DNA of 64,000 nucleotides. It comes from Erythrocercus mccallii. Its lineage: Eukaryota; Chordata; Aves; Passeriformes; Dicruridae. Shown here one piece after another: positions 12,501 through 25,215 of the stretch. Within the stretch, counting starts at the first letter, position 1; each line of letters starts with the position of its first letter. The position numbers and the translations under genes were made by a program. The notes under the pieces are model-generated. The model worked only from the letters and a program-made list of their open reading frames with translations, searched no databases and was not told the DNA's origin. The DNA is taken from positions 3,549 to 67,548 of the forward strand of contig VZRG01001045.1 in assembly GCA_013397435.1 (NCBI GenBank). Reading direction: 5' to 3'.

Positions 12501-15487
12501 TCATGGGGAGCCTGTGGAAGCCAGTCTGTCTGAACCCAGCCAGAGCACTGCCTGCATGTAGGGCATCTCACACGTAAAGGGTTTCAAGCCTGTTCAATAT
12601 TTTGAGCTTGAAGCATTCTCCATCCCAGCCAAAATGCAAATTGACCTGCAAAACCCTATGCCACTTAGAAAGATAAAAGGTTCTTACTCTCTGCTAGACC
12701 CCAAGGGAGAGGAGATGGGGTACAGGGTCTCCAAGTTGCAGTTTACTGCTTGCACAGGTCTGGGACAGCTAAGCACTGTGAATTGCTCCAGGGAGGCTGT
12801 AAAGTTACAATCCTGTGTATGGCGTTAAAGAGTGCTGTGATATGAGGGGAAGTTTTTTGAGGGGGACATTAAAGCAATTTCTTGAACACTTGCTCATTAA
12901 AAATTCTACTGCTGTTTTAACAAGAGTAGGATGCTATGTGAGGCACTGTGGGCTTTTATTAGGAAATGTGAAGTCATGCCAAACATTCCTGGCTTTCGTC
13001 TCATATCAAGCTTAAAGATCAGCTCCCTCAGTGTGTCAGAAGATCCTGGACTTACTTTTTAAACCTGTGTTGCCAGTTCAGATCATTTATAAAAACGATC
13101 TTTATCTGTTTCAAACCTCACCATGTCTCTGCAGAGATAAAACCCCAAAAATGTAATCTGTAATTCCTTTTACCCTTCACTTCCCAGTCCTGGTTCAATC
13201 TCTATCCTACTAACTTTGCTTCTGCTGGGTTTTCTGGTTCTTCTCTTTTATTATCCCTTCCACACAAGTGTACTTAGTCTACCCCTTTCACAGCTCTGCT
13301 GTGATTGCCTGCAAGCAAAGATGAAGACATTTCCCCCTACATGTCAGGCTTATTGTTGCTGACCTCCTGCTATTACAGTACACACCTTCCCATGTAAAGG
13401 CAGAAATGTGATTGTCTGTGCCACAGTTTCTAGTGACCGGCATCTGGGGTTTGAGGTTCCTGCAGAAGGAACACACAGACATGTCCAGCCACACAGACAT
13501 GCTGCTAGAATGGAGATGACAGTTGGGAAAGCCCTTGGGAAATCCCAATGTTTTATTGAAATCAGGACAGATCCTAGTTTCAGCAAATCAGCTGAGACCC
13601 TAAGAATGCCTTGCATGGCTAAAACAATCCCAGTAACACAGCACATCTGGTAACCTCATAGACAGAGTTAAAAAGAAGTAAAACTTCCCAGGGAAAAGGT
13701 CAGAACTTTGATTAATAACTCCTAGAAAAGCAAAGTGCTTGATGCGTATGTCACAAAAGTTTTGCATTACTGCAACTCCATTAATTTTACTGGAATCACC
13801 ACAGTCTCTCACCACTGGTGGAGCAGCACTTTCTGATGGGCAAACTTTGGTATGCTATCCCTTTCTTCCCCAAATTTCAAGATATTCACACTCCACAGGT
13901 CTGGGAAATTCTCCAGAATAGCTGTCAAGGGCTTCAATAAGTGTATTTTAGGGGGTATATTCCCAGCTGCTCCATTTCTCACCTACTTCACTCTCCAATT
14001 CTGGCAGGCACAATCCCAGCAGACAGCCATGCATGGACAGCTCAATATACAGGTTCATATTAAATGCCCTATTTATTTATGGAAATACAAATACTGATAC
14101 TTTTTTTTTTTACTCCCTATTGTTTATACACTTTGATTTGGACGTCCAGGGCCTAGGCAGCATAGCAGACTAGTCACATAATGAAGCTGAGATGAGAACA
14201 GCAGTAGCAAGCCAAATGTCTTCTCTTTGCAGCAAAACAGTCTAAGTATTCATCCCAAACCTAATCACCCCCAAAATTACTACAGAAAGCTAATTCCTCC
14301 AGCTAAAGTATTCATGTTACCAACAAAAGCTGCCTGAATCCAACCTCTTACCATGACACATGCTTTTTCTCAAATGCCTCAAAAGCACCACTTGGGCTAT
14401 GGCTGCACAGAAGAATGACATACCCCTCTCATCTCCTGAGCATGCATGGGTGCTGCAAAGCTAGGCTGCAAGCTTGTGCCCAAGGTTTCCTGTGTGCCCC
14501 AGAGGTGAGGTTCCCATAGCACCATGGCAGAATAGTCCCCATACCCTAGATAAAAATATCTATTTGGCTGTGCTTTAAGGCACAAAATAAGCTGCAAAGC
14601 TGAGGGTTCCCAGGAATGAACACTTCATGCACAATTTTCACATGTTTTCTTTCCTCAGGTCCATGTGCAAGAGCCCAAAACCCAAAAAGCGTATCACCGT
14701 AAGCGTGGCTAGTATTTTGATAACTTACACAATGAAGTTGGCAGAGAGTTGCAAAGCCAAACTGGAGGAGTGATTCCATAGCTGGGGCTCAGGCTGGGAC
14801 CTCATTGCCATCAAGCCCTGATAGGCATGGAGCACAGGGCTCAATGTCAGACTTATGGATGGAAGAGATTGCTGCTGTGAGCACTGCTGTCAGGTCAGGC
14901 TAGGCTTCTCACAGGGAGGCTTGATGGCCCTTTTGCACCTGCTGCATGGGAGTCAAAATGCAGAAGGAAGAACAAAATACTCCCCAATGCACAAATAGTG
15001 TGGGTTTGGTTTGCTTACTGAACTTTACATTTCTTGCACACTGTATATTGAGCAGAGTGATTGCAGCAGCATATGTATCCAAAGAGCAGGAAACACACTA
15101 CCTTCTCAGGATATCAGCAAAATAAACAAACATAACATGCACATCAGGTGGTCTGAGTGCCAGCACTGGGATAAACTGAATTTGCAAAGAAAGTGCCATT
15201 GGAATTTCCCTTTAAACCACACCAAGCTGTAAAGCTGCCTGGGTGCAGGGAGCAGTCAAAATCAGATCAGTGTGTGAATGTTTTAAAAGGGGTGAATTAA
15301 CTCATGTGAGCCGTGCAGCTCAGCTGGAACTGCTGCTTGGCTGCTGGCTTCAGCTGCACGCTTCCTGAGGGCATGCTTTTCCTTCCCCTGCAAAAGACCT
15401 TCTCTGGTGGGAAGGCAAGTGTCCACTATGGGCACGCCTATGGTGCAGGTGCTGGGCATCGACCTGCCAGCCTTTGCTCCTTGGCTG
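9526..15487. other. Non-coding sequence, no recognised repeat
   Basis: No gene supported. From about 10440 to 12600 the composition is more balanced, and the longest frame (10641-11099, minus, 152 codons) reads as hydrophobic sequence without a domain. This block could be an unrecognised decayed mobile element, but I found no terminal repeats, CR1 tail or tRNA-like head. The remainder (12.6-15.5 kb) is unique AT-rich sequence. Confidence 0.5.
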
Positions 15488-16480
15488 ATCACAGAATCAC
15501 AGAATATGCTGAGTTGGAAGGCACCCACAAGGATCATTGAGTCCAACTCCTGGCCCTGCACAGAACCATCTCCAAGATTCACACCATGTGCCTGAGAGCA
15601 TTGTCCAAAAGTTTCTTGAACTGTGTCAGGCTTGGTGCTGTGACCACTTCCCTGGGAAGCCTTTTCCTGTGCCCAGCCACCCTCTGGAGGAAGGCTCAGT
15701 AGACCAAGTGACCTCAGTCCTTGTATGGCTTCCCCTCAAGGCACTTCACCATCTTCATTGCCCTCCTTCGGACATTCTCCAATAGCTTTCTATCTTTCTT
15801 ATATTGTGTCACCCAAAACTCCACACAATATTCAAGGTGAGGTCGCCCCACTGCAGAGCAGAGTGAGACAATCCCCTCCATTGCCCAGTTGGCCACGATG
15901 TCCCTGATGCACCCCAGGACACGCTTGGCTCTCCTGGCTGCCAGGGCACTGCTCATTCACATTCAACTTGCCATCAACCAGGACCCCCAGGGCCCTTTCC
16001 ACGGTGCTGCTCTTCAGCGTCTCATTTCCCAGCCTGTCCATACATCCAGAGTTGCCCCATCCCAGATGCAGAATCTGGCACTTGACCTCACTGAACTTCA
16101 TATAGTTGGTGCTTGCCCAGTCCTCTGATTTGTCTAGTCTCTCTGCAGGGCCTCCTTGCCCCAAGGAAGTCAACGGTTCCTCCCAATTTTGTGTCATCTG
16201 TGATCTTGCTTAGTATCTGTTCCAGTCCTGTGTCCAAGTCATTTATGAGGATGTTGGAGAGCAGAGGGCTGAGCCAAAGATGGGGCCCTGTGGAACCCCA
16301 TTAGTGACAGGTCACCAGTCTGCTGTCACTCCATTCACTGAAACCCTTTGTGCCTGACCCATGAGCCAGTTGCTCACACACTGCATGATGTATTTATCCA
16401 GCTGTGGGCTGGACATTTTGTCCAGAAGAATCCTGTGAGGGTCAGTATCAAAAGCTTTAGTGAAATCCAAAATGGAGGCA
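15488..16480 (-). mobile_element. CR1 LINE, 5'-truncated, with ORF2 remnant
   Basis: Read on the minus strand, this is the 3' part of a CR1 non-LTR retrotransposon. It ends at 15488 in the typical tail (seen on the plus strand as ATCACAGAATCACAGAAT). From about 16480 downward it encodes the later reverse-transcriptase domain in pieces. These include a KAFDT segment, a VTNGVPQGP segment near 16290, the region of the catalytic aspartates at 16193-16210, and then [35 protein letters not shown] and LRRAMKMVK-like segments. These lie in at least two frames: 15832-16197 and 15714-15956 are separate open stretches. The endonuclease half is missing, as usual for 5'-truncated LINE insertions. The catalytic-site segment reads ITDDT where CR1 reverse transcriptases usually have an F/Y-A-D-D core. 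The copy is dead. Confidence 0.93.
15714..16480 (-). pseudogene. CR1 ORF2 reverse-transcriptase remnant (frameshifted)
   Basis: This is the protein-coding remnant inside the CR1 copy. The order of conserved blocks matches the C-terminal half of the reverse transcriptase used for target-primed reverse transcription. Frames change near 16110-16130 and again near 15840-15950, so no single frame covers the domain. No start codon or promoter belongs to it. Confidence 0.85.
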
Positions 16481-16683
16481 GACAGAGAGGGTCTGTTCTC
16501 TCAAACAGAGAAAGGAGACCTGCTCAGCAAGGGTGATTCTGACTGAGAGCATCAATGTGCAGTGTTCTTCCTGGGGCTGAGGGCTCACAGGCAGAGAGGG
16601 TGAAGAACTTCACAGCAATCACTTCTCAAGGAACTAAGCCTTGCTCTGAGTAAGGGACTCCAGAGGAGTAACATACCTACATA

Positions 16684-16754
16684 CATGTGTATGTGTGTGT
16701 GTGTGTACATATATAAACTATATAACAATATAAATATATATATATTTATATATA
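16684..16754. repeat. Compound GT / TA microsatellite
   Basis: A short GT run (TGTGTATGTGTGTGTGTGTG) passes into interrupted TA repeats ending in TATATATAA. The about 200 bases between the CR1 copy and this array hold nothing I recognise. Confidence 0.9.
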
Positions 16755-19700
16755 ATGGGTACATATGGCTAGCGGCTTGAAGTGATTGACTTCTGGGAAA
16801 GATGAAAAATGTTACTGAACCCTTGTGGAAAAGTCTGAAAGAATTTAATAGAAAATTACAGCTTTTCTCAAGAATTTAATATAGAATTATATAGGATAGT
16901 TAAAAACAACAATAGAAAGGATATTACTCTCTATTAAACTCTATAGGTTTCAGAGCAGTTTAAATAGGGCCTTTTAACGTTTCTGCAAAGATTCCTATTA
17001 CATCCTGTAGGGCTTTTCCACACAGATCTTAGCAGCCATCAGGGAAAACCTGGTGCCAGTGAGTTCCTAAGCAAATAAGTCAAGTAATTCTGATAATTTA
17101 CATTAGACTGAGCTTTGCAGTGCTGCTGCAGCTCCATGAGCCTCTGTGGGACTAGAAACAGCTCAGGGAAACTGGGACTTTGGAAGACACTTTACATTCT
17201 GGTGTCCCAGCAGTATGTGGTCATCACCACATAAAGCAACCTTTCCTCTTTGTGTTGAGTGGATCTTACAGGGATCTCTTGATGTAATATCTAAACACAA
17301 AGAAGAACCTTCATTTTGGACTAAGATGTGACAATAAACATAGCTGCACAAAGCAGGATAAGGTATCTAGGGATGCTAGTGGCTGGGACACCCTCTGAAT
17401 AGCAGTCTGATGCATTTTGACACTAACCACTTCCTTCAGCCAAAATGCTGACTTTGGCCAAAGTTTTTATTTCAGATTTATTTTTCTCACCAAATAATAC
17501 ATGTGTAGTGTCTTAAGCATTTTAAGCTTGTTAAATTAGATATGTTATGAAAGATATCCTTGTTCATAGTCCTGCCTTTAACCATTATAAAAACAGTGGA
17601 CAACTAATATGTGCTATAGCACCCGTATAAAATATTACATAATAAAATGCACATATAGTAAGATATGATTACCTCTTTTTGACCATGGAAGATATATTTT
17701 GTGTGTTCCACTGCCCTCAGTTTAGTGGTGTTTAAAATTACTAAATACATTTTGCACATCTCCCCCTCAGCGAAGTCATCCTAAGTATCCTAAAATCTAC
17801 CTCTCATCACTCATAATAACTTGAAAAACTGATTCCTATCTTCTTCAGTCTGCACAACCTGACAGGATTCCATAGCTTAAAAGACTGAATGAAAATCCCC
17901 GCAGTGCTTACATTAACATTCAAACACCTGAGCTTTGCACTGAACCACTCCCTGATCCAGACAGTGACATGTGCCCATGGCAAAGTATTATTCCATACAA
18001 AAACTATTTTTGTTAATTGGGTGAAATGACAAAGGTGGGAAGCAAAGTGGTGAGCTTGCTTGCTTTATGTGTGGTATTGCAGTGTGGTGATCCTACCACA
18101 GCCCAGATAATTTTTCATACTACTGTTTGAACCCTGCTAGACTCTTGTCATTGGAATGAAGCTCAGTATTCTATGACTGAGAGTTTCATATGCTGAGATG
18201 TTGAAAGGCCCTTCACTGAACGCCTTCTGCTCATAGTTTTTCTAAAAACTATCCAAATATAAAAAAGGCCTAACTGTACTTCATCATGGAGCTTTTTATA
18301 ATCTCTTGATATGCTTATCTTTCCTATCTAGTAACAGTCCCAACTCAACCCACCTGCTATTGATTTTCTTTTAGACTGTATAAATTTAACTTTCTTAGTA
18401 AAATCATACTTTTCAAAAGATGCTCATCCTTTCAAGTCTGAAACTCAGTTATTTTCAAAGTAAAAATCATTTGCTTATGAAACCTCAGCAGGCTGACAAC
18501 AGTAAGAATTAATGCACAGGTCCTAAATACTATGCCTAATTCACCCAACTCTGCATGTATCTTACTTGAGAGGTGTCTAAACAGAGAAGGAAGAAGCAAA
18601 CTATGTATCTGAGCTCTCCTTATAGCCCATCTGGAGACAGACATGAAATTCCCCTTAATATCTGCAGCAGAGGCTCAAGATTCTTCAAGGATTTACACAG
18701 TCATACAAAATTATTGATGTGATTTATTTGTGTAAATACATCTGCAAGACAAGGTTCCAAAGGCTGGAGGGGAAAGGATGTGATATATAGTGAACAGACT
18801 TGTTTCTGAAAACATATTTTTCAGATTTTTTTTGTGGAAGAGCTCTCAGTGTGACTTGCTGGTTAATACTGTAAAACCAGTTGAAACATTAGTTGTGTCT
18901 GAATCTAATTTTTCTCTGTTTTTCATTCTTTAAAATCCACCCATATTCAAATGCTCATTGGAAGCACAACTGCAAGGAGGGGAAAATCCCTCTGCCTAGG
19001 GAGAGAACCAGAAGGAAGACTCCTTCCAGGGGCAGTCTTATCAGCAAATCCATGGAGACTTATCAGAAGATATACATCCAGAGGTTTTCAAGCTGCCTTT
19101 TTGTACTTCTCCTTAGGCCTGAAGTTTGATATCATTATGGGACATTTCCAAGGCAGCAGAAGCAGCCATTGCCTATTCTTTTCATAAGATGTAAATCAGT
19201 TTCAGTAATTATCATATTAGATGGTTTGCTCATGTTTTCTTGCTGGGAAAAAATACCACGTCTTATAAATTCCTCAGTGCTGTAACATCAAAGCAGCAGG
19301 GTCAGCACACAGATCCAGAGGGGAGGGGAGACTAATTTGATGAGGATTTATATGTGATAGACAGAGATCTCACTTAAGGGACCATCCTGAATGGTGTATG
19401 CCAGATTGAGCCCTTATTTACTGGGCACAAAAAACGTGCCTCCAAGGTGCAACCCTTGAAGAACTGAAGTGATAGTTCATATCAAATACAAGTAGGAAGA
19501 GCCAAAACGCCTTGAAACAGCACTTTAGGGAATTAGAGGGGAAATGGGGAATCCTACCCTACCAACTGCACACAGAGGGAAAGAAGACTGACTCAAACTG
19601 TGCCTCTGGGCATCAGAAGGCCTCCTTTGGTACTCACGGAGGCACAGGGATACCATGCCTCTTTCCCATGGATTGCCATTCTGCAGCTAGGATCAACAAC

Positions 19701-21639
19701 AATCAGGCCAAAATGGTCCTGGTCTCCCCCAGGCTCCTTCCTGGTAGTTTTCTGCAGCTGAACACAAAATCCAAGAGTCCAACTAGGTCATTAGCTTGTT
19801 TCCCATTAATGCAAAAGTTGTGTTTCGTGTATCTGGCATCCCAGCCCCCAGTCCTGTACCTCTGCAGAAATGTATTCCAAATGTAAAACCCATCAGCTTC
19901 ACACCATTATTTTTGCTCTCTTCAAATTTTACTCCCCTTGACTGAAACTGAGAGAATCCAAAAGTGCTTTAGGGATCAGGGCACACATCCCACCTTCAGA
20001 TGGGCAGAGTAGCCTTTCTAAAAGAAATTAATGGCATCACTTTGTTCAGGAAAAAGCACCTCTGTGCATCCTACACCAATGAACAATAGGTTCACATCAG
20101 AGAGAAGTGGTAGAAACAGAGGAAATGAAATTTAACATGAGAGAGGATAACAAGTAAATATTACATACTTTTTTCAAGTGAGTCCATATGCGAGTGATTA
20201 ACTTTTGCTATCGAGGGAAGATAAAGGGGGAGCCAAGATTCTCTGTAAATGTTTGACAAACTGAACACAGCAGCAAATATGGAAAATTTCATCAGTTTGG
20301 CAGATGCCACAAAATATTTTTATCTCAAACACCTTATGTTTATGGTCCTAACACTGACCCCAGCGTAGCAATTTGTAATTGCAGGAAGCATTGCATTAGC
20401 TTTCACAGAATCTCACTTGAGACCAACTGTCGCAAAGCTGCACATCTCAAGGAAAATTCACAGCCCTTGAACTGGGAATATGCCACAGCACAATGACAAA
20501 CACTAGCTGGTCTGCAAAGATAGAGTGTTCCTATTCTCAGCATCCTTGGGACCAAGGGAGACAGGCTGTTGTTGAACAGCTGAAGAATGCACACTGCTCA
20601 AAGCTCAAGAATGTGGAAATGGCAGAACTTTTTCATAAGGCCATTAAAAATGACATCTTAACAACATCTGCAATTAAAAATGCTCAGAATTGGAAGAGAC
20701 TTTTCAAAAAAACAACATGTGGATCATAGAACTCATTCCGTTCTTATGACTTAATCTGACAGCATAAACCTAGAAAAATGGGAGAAGTGCCTCTTCCCTG
20801 TCTGTTGTTTAAGCAGCTTCCTCAATTCCAAATTTCAGTGACAAATGATGGTTGTGCTGACCCTAGGATGCCCTTTAGCCCTGTGAGGCAGTCCACTGCT
20901 ACAGATTTTATTGCAGAAGAAAGGTGTTGCTTGTTGTATGTCACACTTCTGTATGTCATTAATACATTTCATATTCTGCATATTTAAATATACCTCAAGC
21001 TAAAAAATAACACCAAAATCTTTTAAAGGGAAACTGGATAACTCAAGGGTTTGGTAAAGTAGCTGCACTTTCACTTCCCTGCTGTGGGTTTAGGTGCACC
21101 CATCAAAAAGAAGGGGGATTTCTGTGACATGAGATCTTGGCTTTTCTGGTTTTGGCCTACAAAGAGCTGTGACTTATCCTGGGTTATTAGCACTATCAAC
21201 ACACACTTGCAAGTGATCTGGGTAAATCGGCCATCAGGGCACAAAAGCTCACCCTAAGTCTTCCACCTGATATGAAGGGACCTCCTACTACCACAAGTTA
21301 CAATTTACATGCCCTACAGATGAACAGCCATCTTCCTACTTCAAGGCCGGAAGAATGTCATCCTTGTTAGGGCTCAAATTCATGCTAAAATGAAAAAAAA
21401 ATCAAACCAAACCCCAAAAATGGCAAAAAAAGTAAAGGAAAAGAGGGTCTATGGTGGGTTTTCTGGCAGCTACCTGGAAAATAGGATAAAATGCCAGCTA
21501 TGAAAGGAACATTCAAATTAAAGAAATGTTGGAATGGGGTTAATATAAGTTTGTTAATTATCTGTTAAGGACCTGCTCAGATGTACTTTGTCTCTGCATG
21601 TGCACACACACAAACACTTGCTTCAGTGTCTTGCTTGAA
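16755..21639. other. Unique AT-rich non-coding sequence
   Basis: No gene or repeat family recognised. The longest frame (19512-19886, plus, 124 codons) has no domain and no plausible splice context. Short A-rich and T-rich runs are common. Confidence 0.55.
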
Positions 21640-21785
21640 TAATAAGGCACAACAGGGCAATCATTGTTGTGCCATAATTGCACTCCTCGGGTGTACGCCA
21701 GCCACGAACCTGAAGGAGGAGTGCTATCAGCAGCCTAAGAAGTATGATTATGGCCCAACAAGGCATGCCCTGTTGTGACTTATTA
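21640..21785. repeat. 146-bp foldback (palindromic) element
   Basis: The left arm (21640-21688) and the reverse complement of the right arm (21737-21785) agree at 39 of 49 positions by hand alignment, and at 34 of the outermost 39. Each arm is itself a smaller hairpin. The left arm has GGCACAACA and TGTTGTGCC around a 10-nt loop, and the right arm has a diverged version. The centre holds another perfect 9-bp pair, GCACTCCTC (21680-21688) with GAGGAGTGC (21716-21724). Two alternative folds are therefore possible. It could be a MITE-like DNA transposon relic or one of the ancient palindromic vertebrate repeats (Eulor/UCON-type). I cannot assign the family. Confidence 0.8.
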
Positions 21786-24700
21786 CAATTAGAAAAGCTA
21801 TCTACAGCTTGAGGTGAGGACCACAAGAAATGCTTTTTAAAAGCCTGTGTTCTGGTAGTGCATATTTAAAATGTTGTACCTGCTGCTAGGACGCCCCATT
21901 AGCCAATCATATTGCTCAAGTATCCTTTGAATGATATACTTCATGCACCATCTCAACTCTATGCTGAAAGATTAGAGGAATTAGTAATATTTTTCAACCC
22001 TCTTTGAGCTCTCAAGAGACCTGCAAAGCAATAAGTGGTATACAGCAACTGAAATTACATGCCTGTTACCAACACCAAAAAAACATTGTCGAATATCTGG
22101 AGACTATTAACTGCTTTCCTTCCAAACAGATATGTTTTTTAGCAAACAACATTCAAGTGACACTAGCTGAAAGGAAAACATAGAGGTTTTATTGCAAGTT
22201 TTCATGGGTGCACATCTATCCATTCTTCAGCTTTCAAACCCAGACTAAATGGGAATGAGGAGACCTATCTATTTTACAAAGCAATTGTGAAGATTGAGTA
22301 GCACCTATAATGGCCCCGGAGATATTCAAGCGACAGGCATTCCAGGCATGCAAAAGTATCAGGGAAAGCACATATGTACAACAAACTGCAAAATACCCGA
22401 GTGAGAGAAGTCATTCACCCTAACATGACAGGAATTGTTAAAGACCGTGCCTTTTCTGTGTAGGGACCCAGGCAGAAACTCTGTAGGGGGTGTTTGTTTA
22501 GTAATCCTAAATTAACTAGGGACATGGCAAGTATGCAGGACTAAAAACGAACATGTAAGCCTCTTCACCTAACACAAAAGTAGAATGTGTCCAGCATGTC
22601 CAGTAGGCTCTTTCACTTTGAATGCAAAAGATAGCTTCAAACAAAGTGATTGTACACAGGTTCTGATGAATTCTGAGCTCCCTTTAAACCACACTGGAGT
22701 AAAAGCTGCCTTAAAACAGTCCTTATAAGAAAACAGCTAACACAGGCATTGCAGCTTCAAGCCATTTTGGGGAAAAATAATAAAATGGGGGGTGGGGGGG
22801 ATTGCATACAATATTAAATTCAGAGAGCTTTACAGCCAACATCTGGACATTGGGACAGCTGGAGCAGTGTTGTGTAATGCCTGAGAAGGGCAGAATAAAA
22901 AAAACTAAGAAATTGCCTGGTGATACCAAATCATCAGCTAGTCAAAACATGTTGGAGCTAATGTATATTAATCACTGGAAACCTTAGATAAGTTCAGTAA
23001 ACATTGTCTATTACAATATCTTAAAAAAAAAAAAGGCTTTGAAACAGCACTGTGTGCAAGAGTCTGATCCAGAGCTCAGTGAAATATGTTGGAATGTTTC
23101 CGTTCACCTCAGTAAGTTTTGTGCATTGAGTTTTTCAAGCCTAGGCAGCAGTTCAAAAATAACTTTACAGCATTATCCCAATTGTTTATTTGTGTATGAA
23201 CGGCACTGAAAAAGTACACATGGCCAAGCAGAAAAAGAACACTTAAGAATATTTTTAAATTGCCGTCACCAAAACCACTAACAACATAAAAATTCAACTA
23301 TTTATTATGTTGTAACACTGGGTGTAATAGGGATGGTGTTGGAGAAACTATGTGTAATATAATCAACAAGCTAACAAACCCCAAGGTTCTCCTGAGGATT
23401 TTAATATGCAGAATGTTTAAAATATTAAACAAACAATAATAGCAAAAATCAGGATATGATTAATAATTTTAACAATCCATCCTGAAAAGTTCTCTCCAAA
23501 ATTTGTTCAAACTGTTTCATAATAAGCTCACAAACTGCAGAAAACATGACATATATTTTAATGTGACCCAATAGGATAAAAAGAAAGCTCTGTTTGTCCT
23601 CTGTTGCCTGACTTTGGGTTCACTGAGCTAGGCTGAGTAGACTTGAAATGAGTCAAGATGTTTAACATCTGTCTCCTGTTATTACGATATTCTCTTCCTA
23701 TTTATAAACAAATGCTTTGTTGGGGTTAGGCTGTGGATTCCATAACTCTGTGGACTCATGTTTCCTTAGCAATCTGAACTGCAGGCCACAGGGAAAAGGT
23801 ACATCATAAGTCTTCTGAAATCTAAAAATGCATGCAGAAAAAAAGATTAATCAAGAGACGGTATAGTCTGCTTGCTCGGTCTTTCACAGCTGGCATCTTA
23901 CCACGTGCTACAAAACATCACATTAAGGCAAAACCAGATTTTTGATTAAAATTAGCTAATGAAAAGCATTTCTCAATGTTTTTGTTAGAACAAATGACCT
24001 TATGTTTGTGTGCATTGTCTTGTAAAGATTCTCTTGCTACTAAGGTTCTAGCTACTGACGTGCTTGGAAATCCCAGCTCTTCCATAAACACCACAAATAC
24101 AAAACATCTCCTTTGTTCTTCTAGTTCCTATCTATTTCTATCTCCTCCCTTTCCACAAGAATTTATGTTAATCTCTCCTTCAATCTGCTTTCTGTCACTG
24201 TCTTAGTTTGGATTCGTCCTTTCTTCCTTACTCCACTCTGATCTTTTCCAGTTAATGTATTGAAAATGGACCCCTTTTGTCCACCCTTACTGATAGCCTG
24301 GTTTTTGTCTCTGCTCTCTCTCACTCATTCTAATGTAACACTTTCCATACTGCCCTTCTTGACTACCTGTCTTTTGCTCTCCCTGTTACCCTGCATTCTG
24401 CAGAAGAATAATCTTGCTTAGCATGTCCCTTCCTCCCTCCCCTCCACCAAAAAAACCCCAAACTAGCACCATTTCCCTCTTTTGAAACTTTCTTCCAGAA
24501 CAGACTTCTGCCCATTCCAGCTCTATGTGCTGTCTGCATCTTAACCTGCTTCATTTAATACTTTACAATACCTGAATGTCTTTGATTAACATAGCCTTAG
24601 AGTTCAAATTTATAGTTTTTCTGTTTGTGTTCACAGTATGTTCATGGCCAAAATGCTCAAAATACATGACTTCACAGCATAATACTGTACAACATACAGG

Positions 24701-24799
24701 TAAGAATTTATACGGATACATTTGCATCCAACTTCATTACAAAGAAGCAGGATCTTAGAAAACAAGGATTTCAAAAAAAGGGAATATTTTTTGAGAGCA
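21786..24799. other. Unique AT-rich non-coding sequence
   Basis: No gene supported. Contains an ancient repeat scrap at 23059-23120 and a pyrimidine-rich stretch at about 24110-24560 rich in CTTCC and TCTC. I see no exon there. Confidence 0.55.
23059..23120. repeat. Ancient sauropsid repeat scrap
   Basis: AGAGTCTGATCCAGAGCTCA is followed after about 25 bases by TTCACCTCAGTAAG. This mirrors a recurrent sauropsid arrangement in which GATCC-AAAGC blocks precede TTGACTTCAGTGGG. Decayed; the family is not named. Confidence 0.4.
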
Positions 24800-25215
24800 G
24801 GATTTTATGAGATTATCTATTCCAACCAGAAGGAATACTAATAAAGCAGGAACAAGAAATACCTACCTGAGATTTTCTAACCTGTTCCTAAAACATGTAA
24901 TTCCACTATCTCCCTCCCAGAGACCAGTAATGTCACCTCTTACCAAGTGGCAACCAAATTGTCCTTGCCTCAGCATCAGCCTGTCACTTCTTGCTCTACC
25001 CAGAAAAGGCACAGAGAACTATATATTCTCATTCTGGAGCATCTTTTAGTGTACTCGAAGGCTGTGATCATCTTTCTCGCTAAGTCTTCTCCTCTTTAGA
25101 CTGAACAAACCAAAATCTTTCAGTCTTTCCTCAGGAGGTCATGCTTTCTAGGCCTCTGAATATTCATGATTTTTCTTCTTTGGGCTATCACTAATTGGTC
25201 CCCTTTCTCCTTAAA
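24800..25215 (-). mobile_element. Old CR1 LINE fragment, antisense
   Basis: On the plus strand the segment reads like the complement of a CR1 3' region. The blocks are TTCTAACCTGTTCCTAAA, then GTCACTTCTTGCTCTACCC, then TCTCCTCTTTAGACTGAACA, then CAGTCTTTCCTCAGGAGGTC, TGCTTTCTAGGCCTCTGA and the 'ggctatcactaattggtcc' block. The order matches the terminal ORF2 and 3' UTR of older CR1 subfamilies. It is clearly more diverged than the copies at 15.5 and 40-41 kb, with indels throughout. Both boundaries are approximate. Confidence 0.75.

Noticed and set aside
20680..20745. Possible antisense CR1 tail (CAGAATTGGAAGAGACTTTT, then GATCATAGAACTCATTCC)
   Set aside because: Only a few short blocks match and the order breaks down after about 50 bp; too weak to call.
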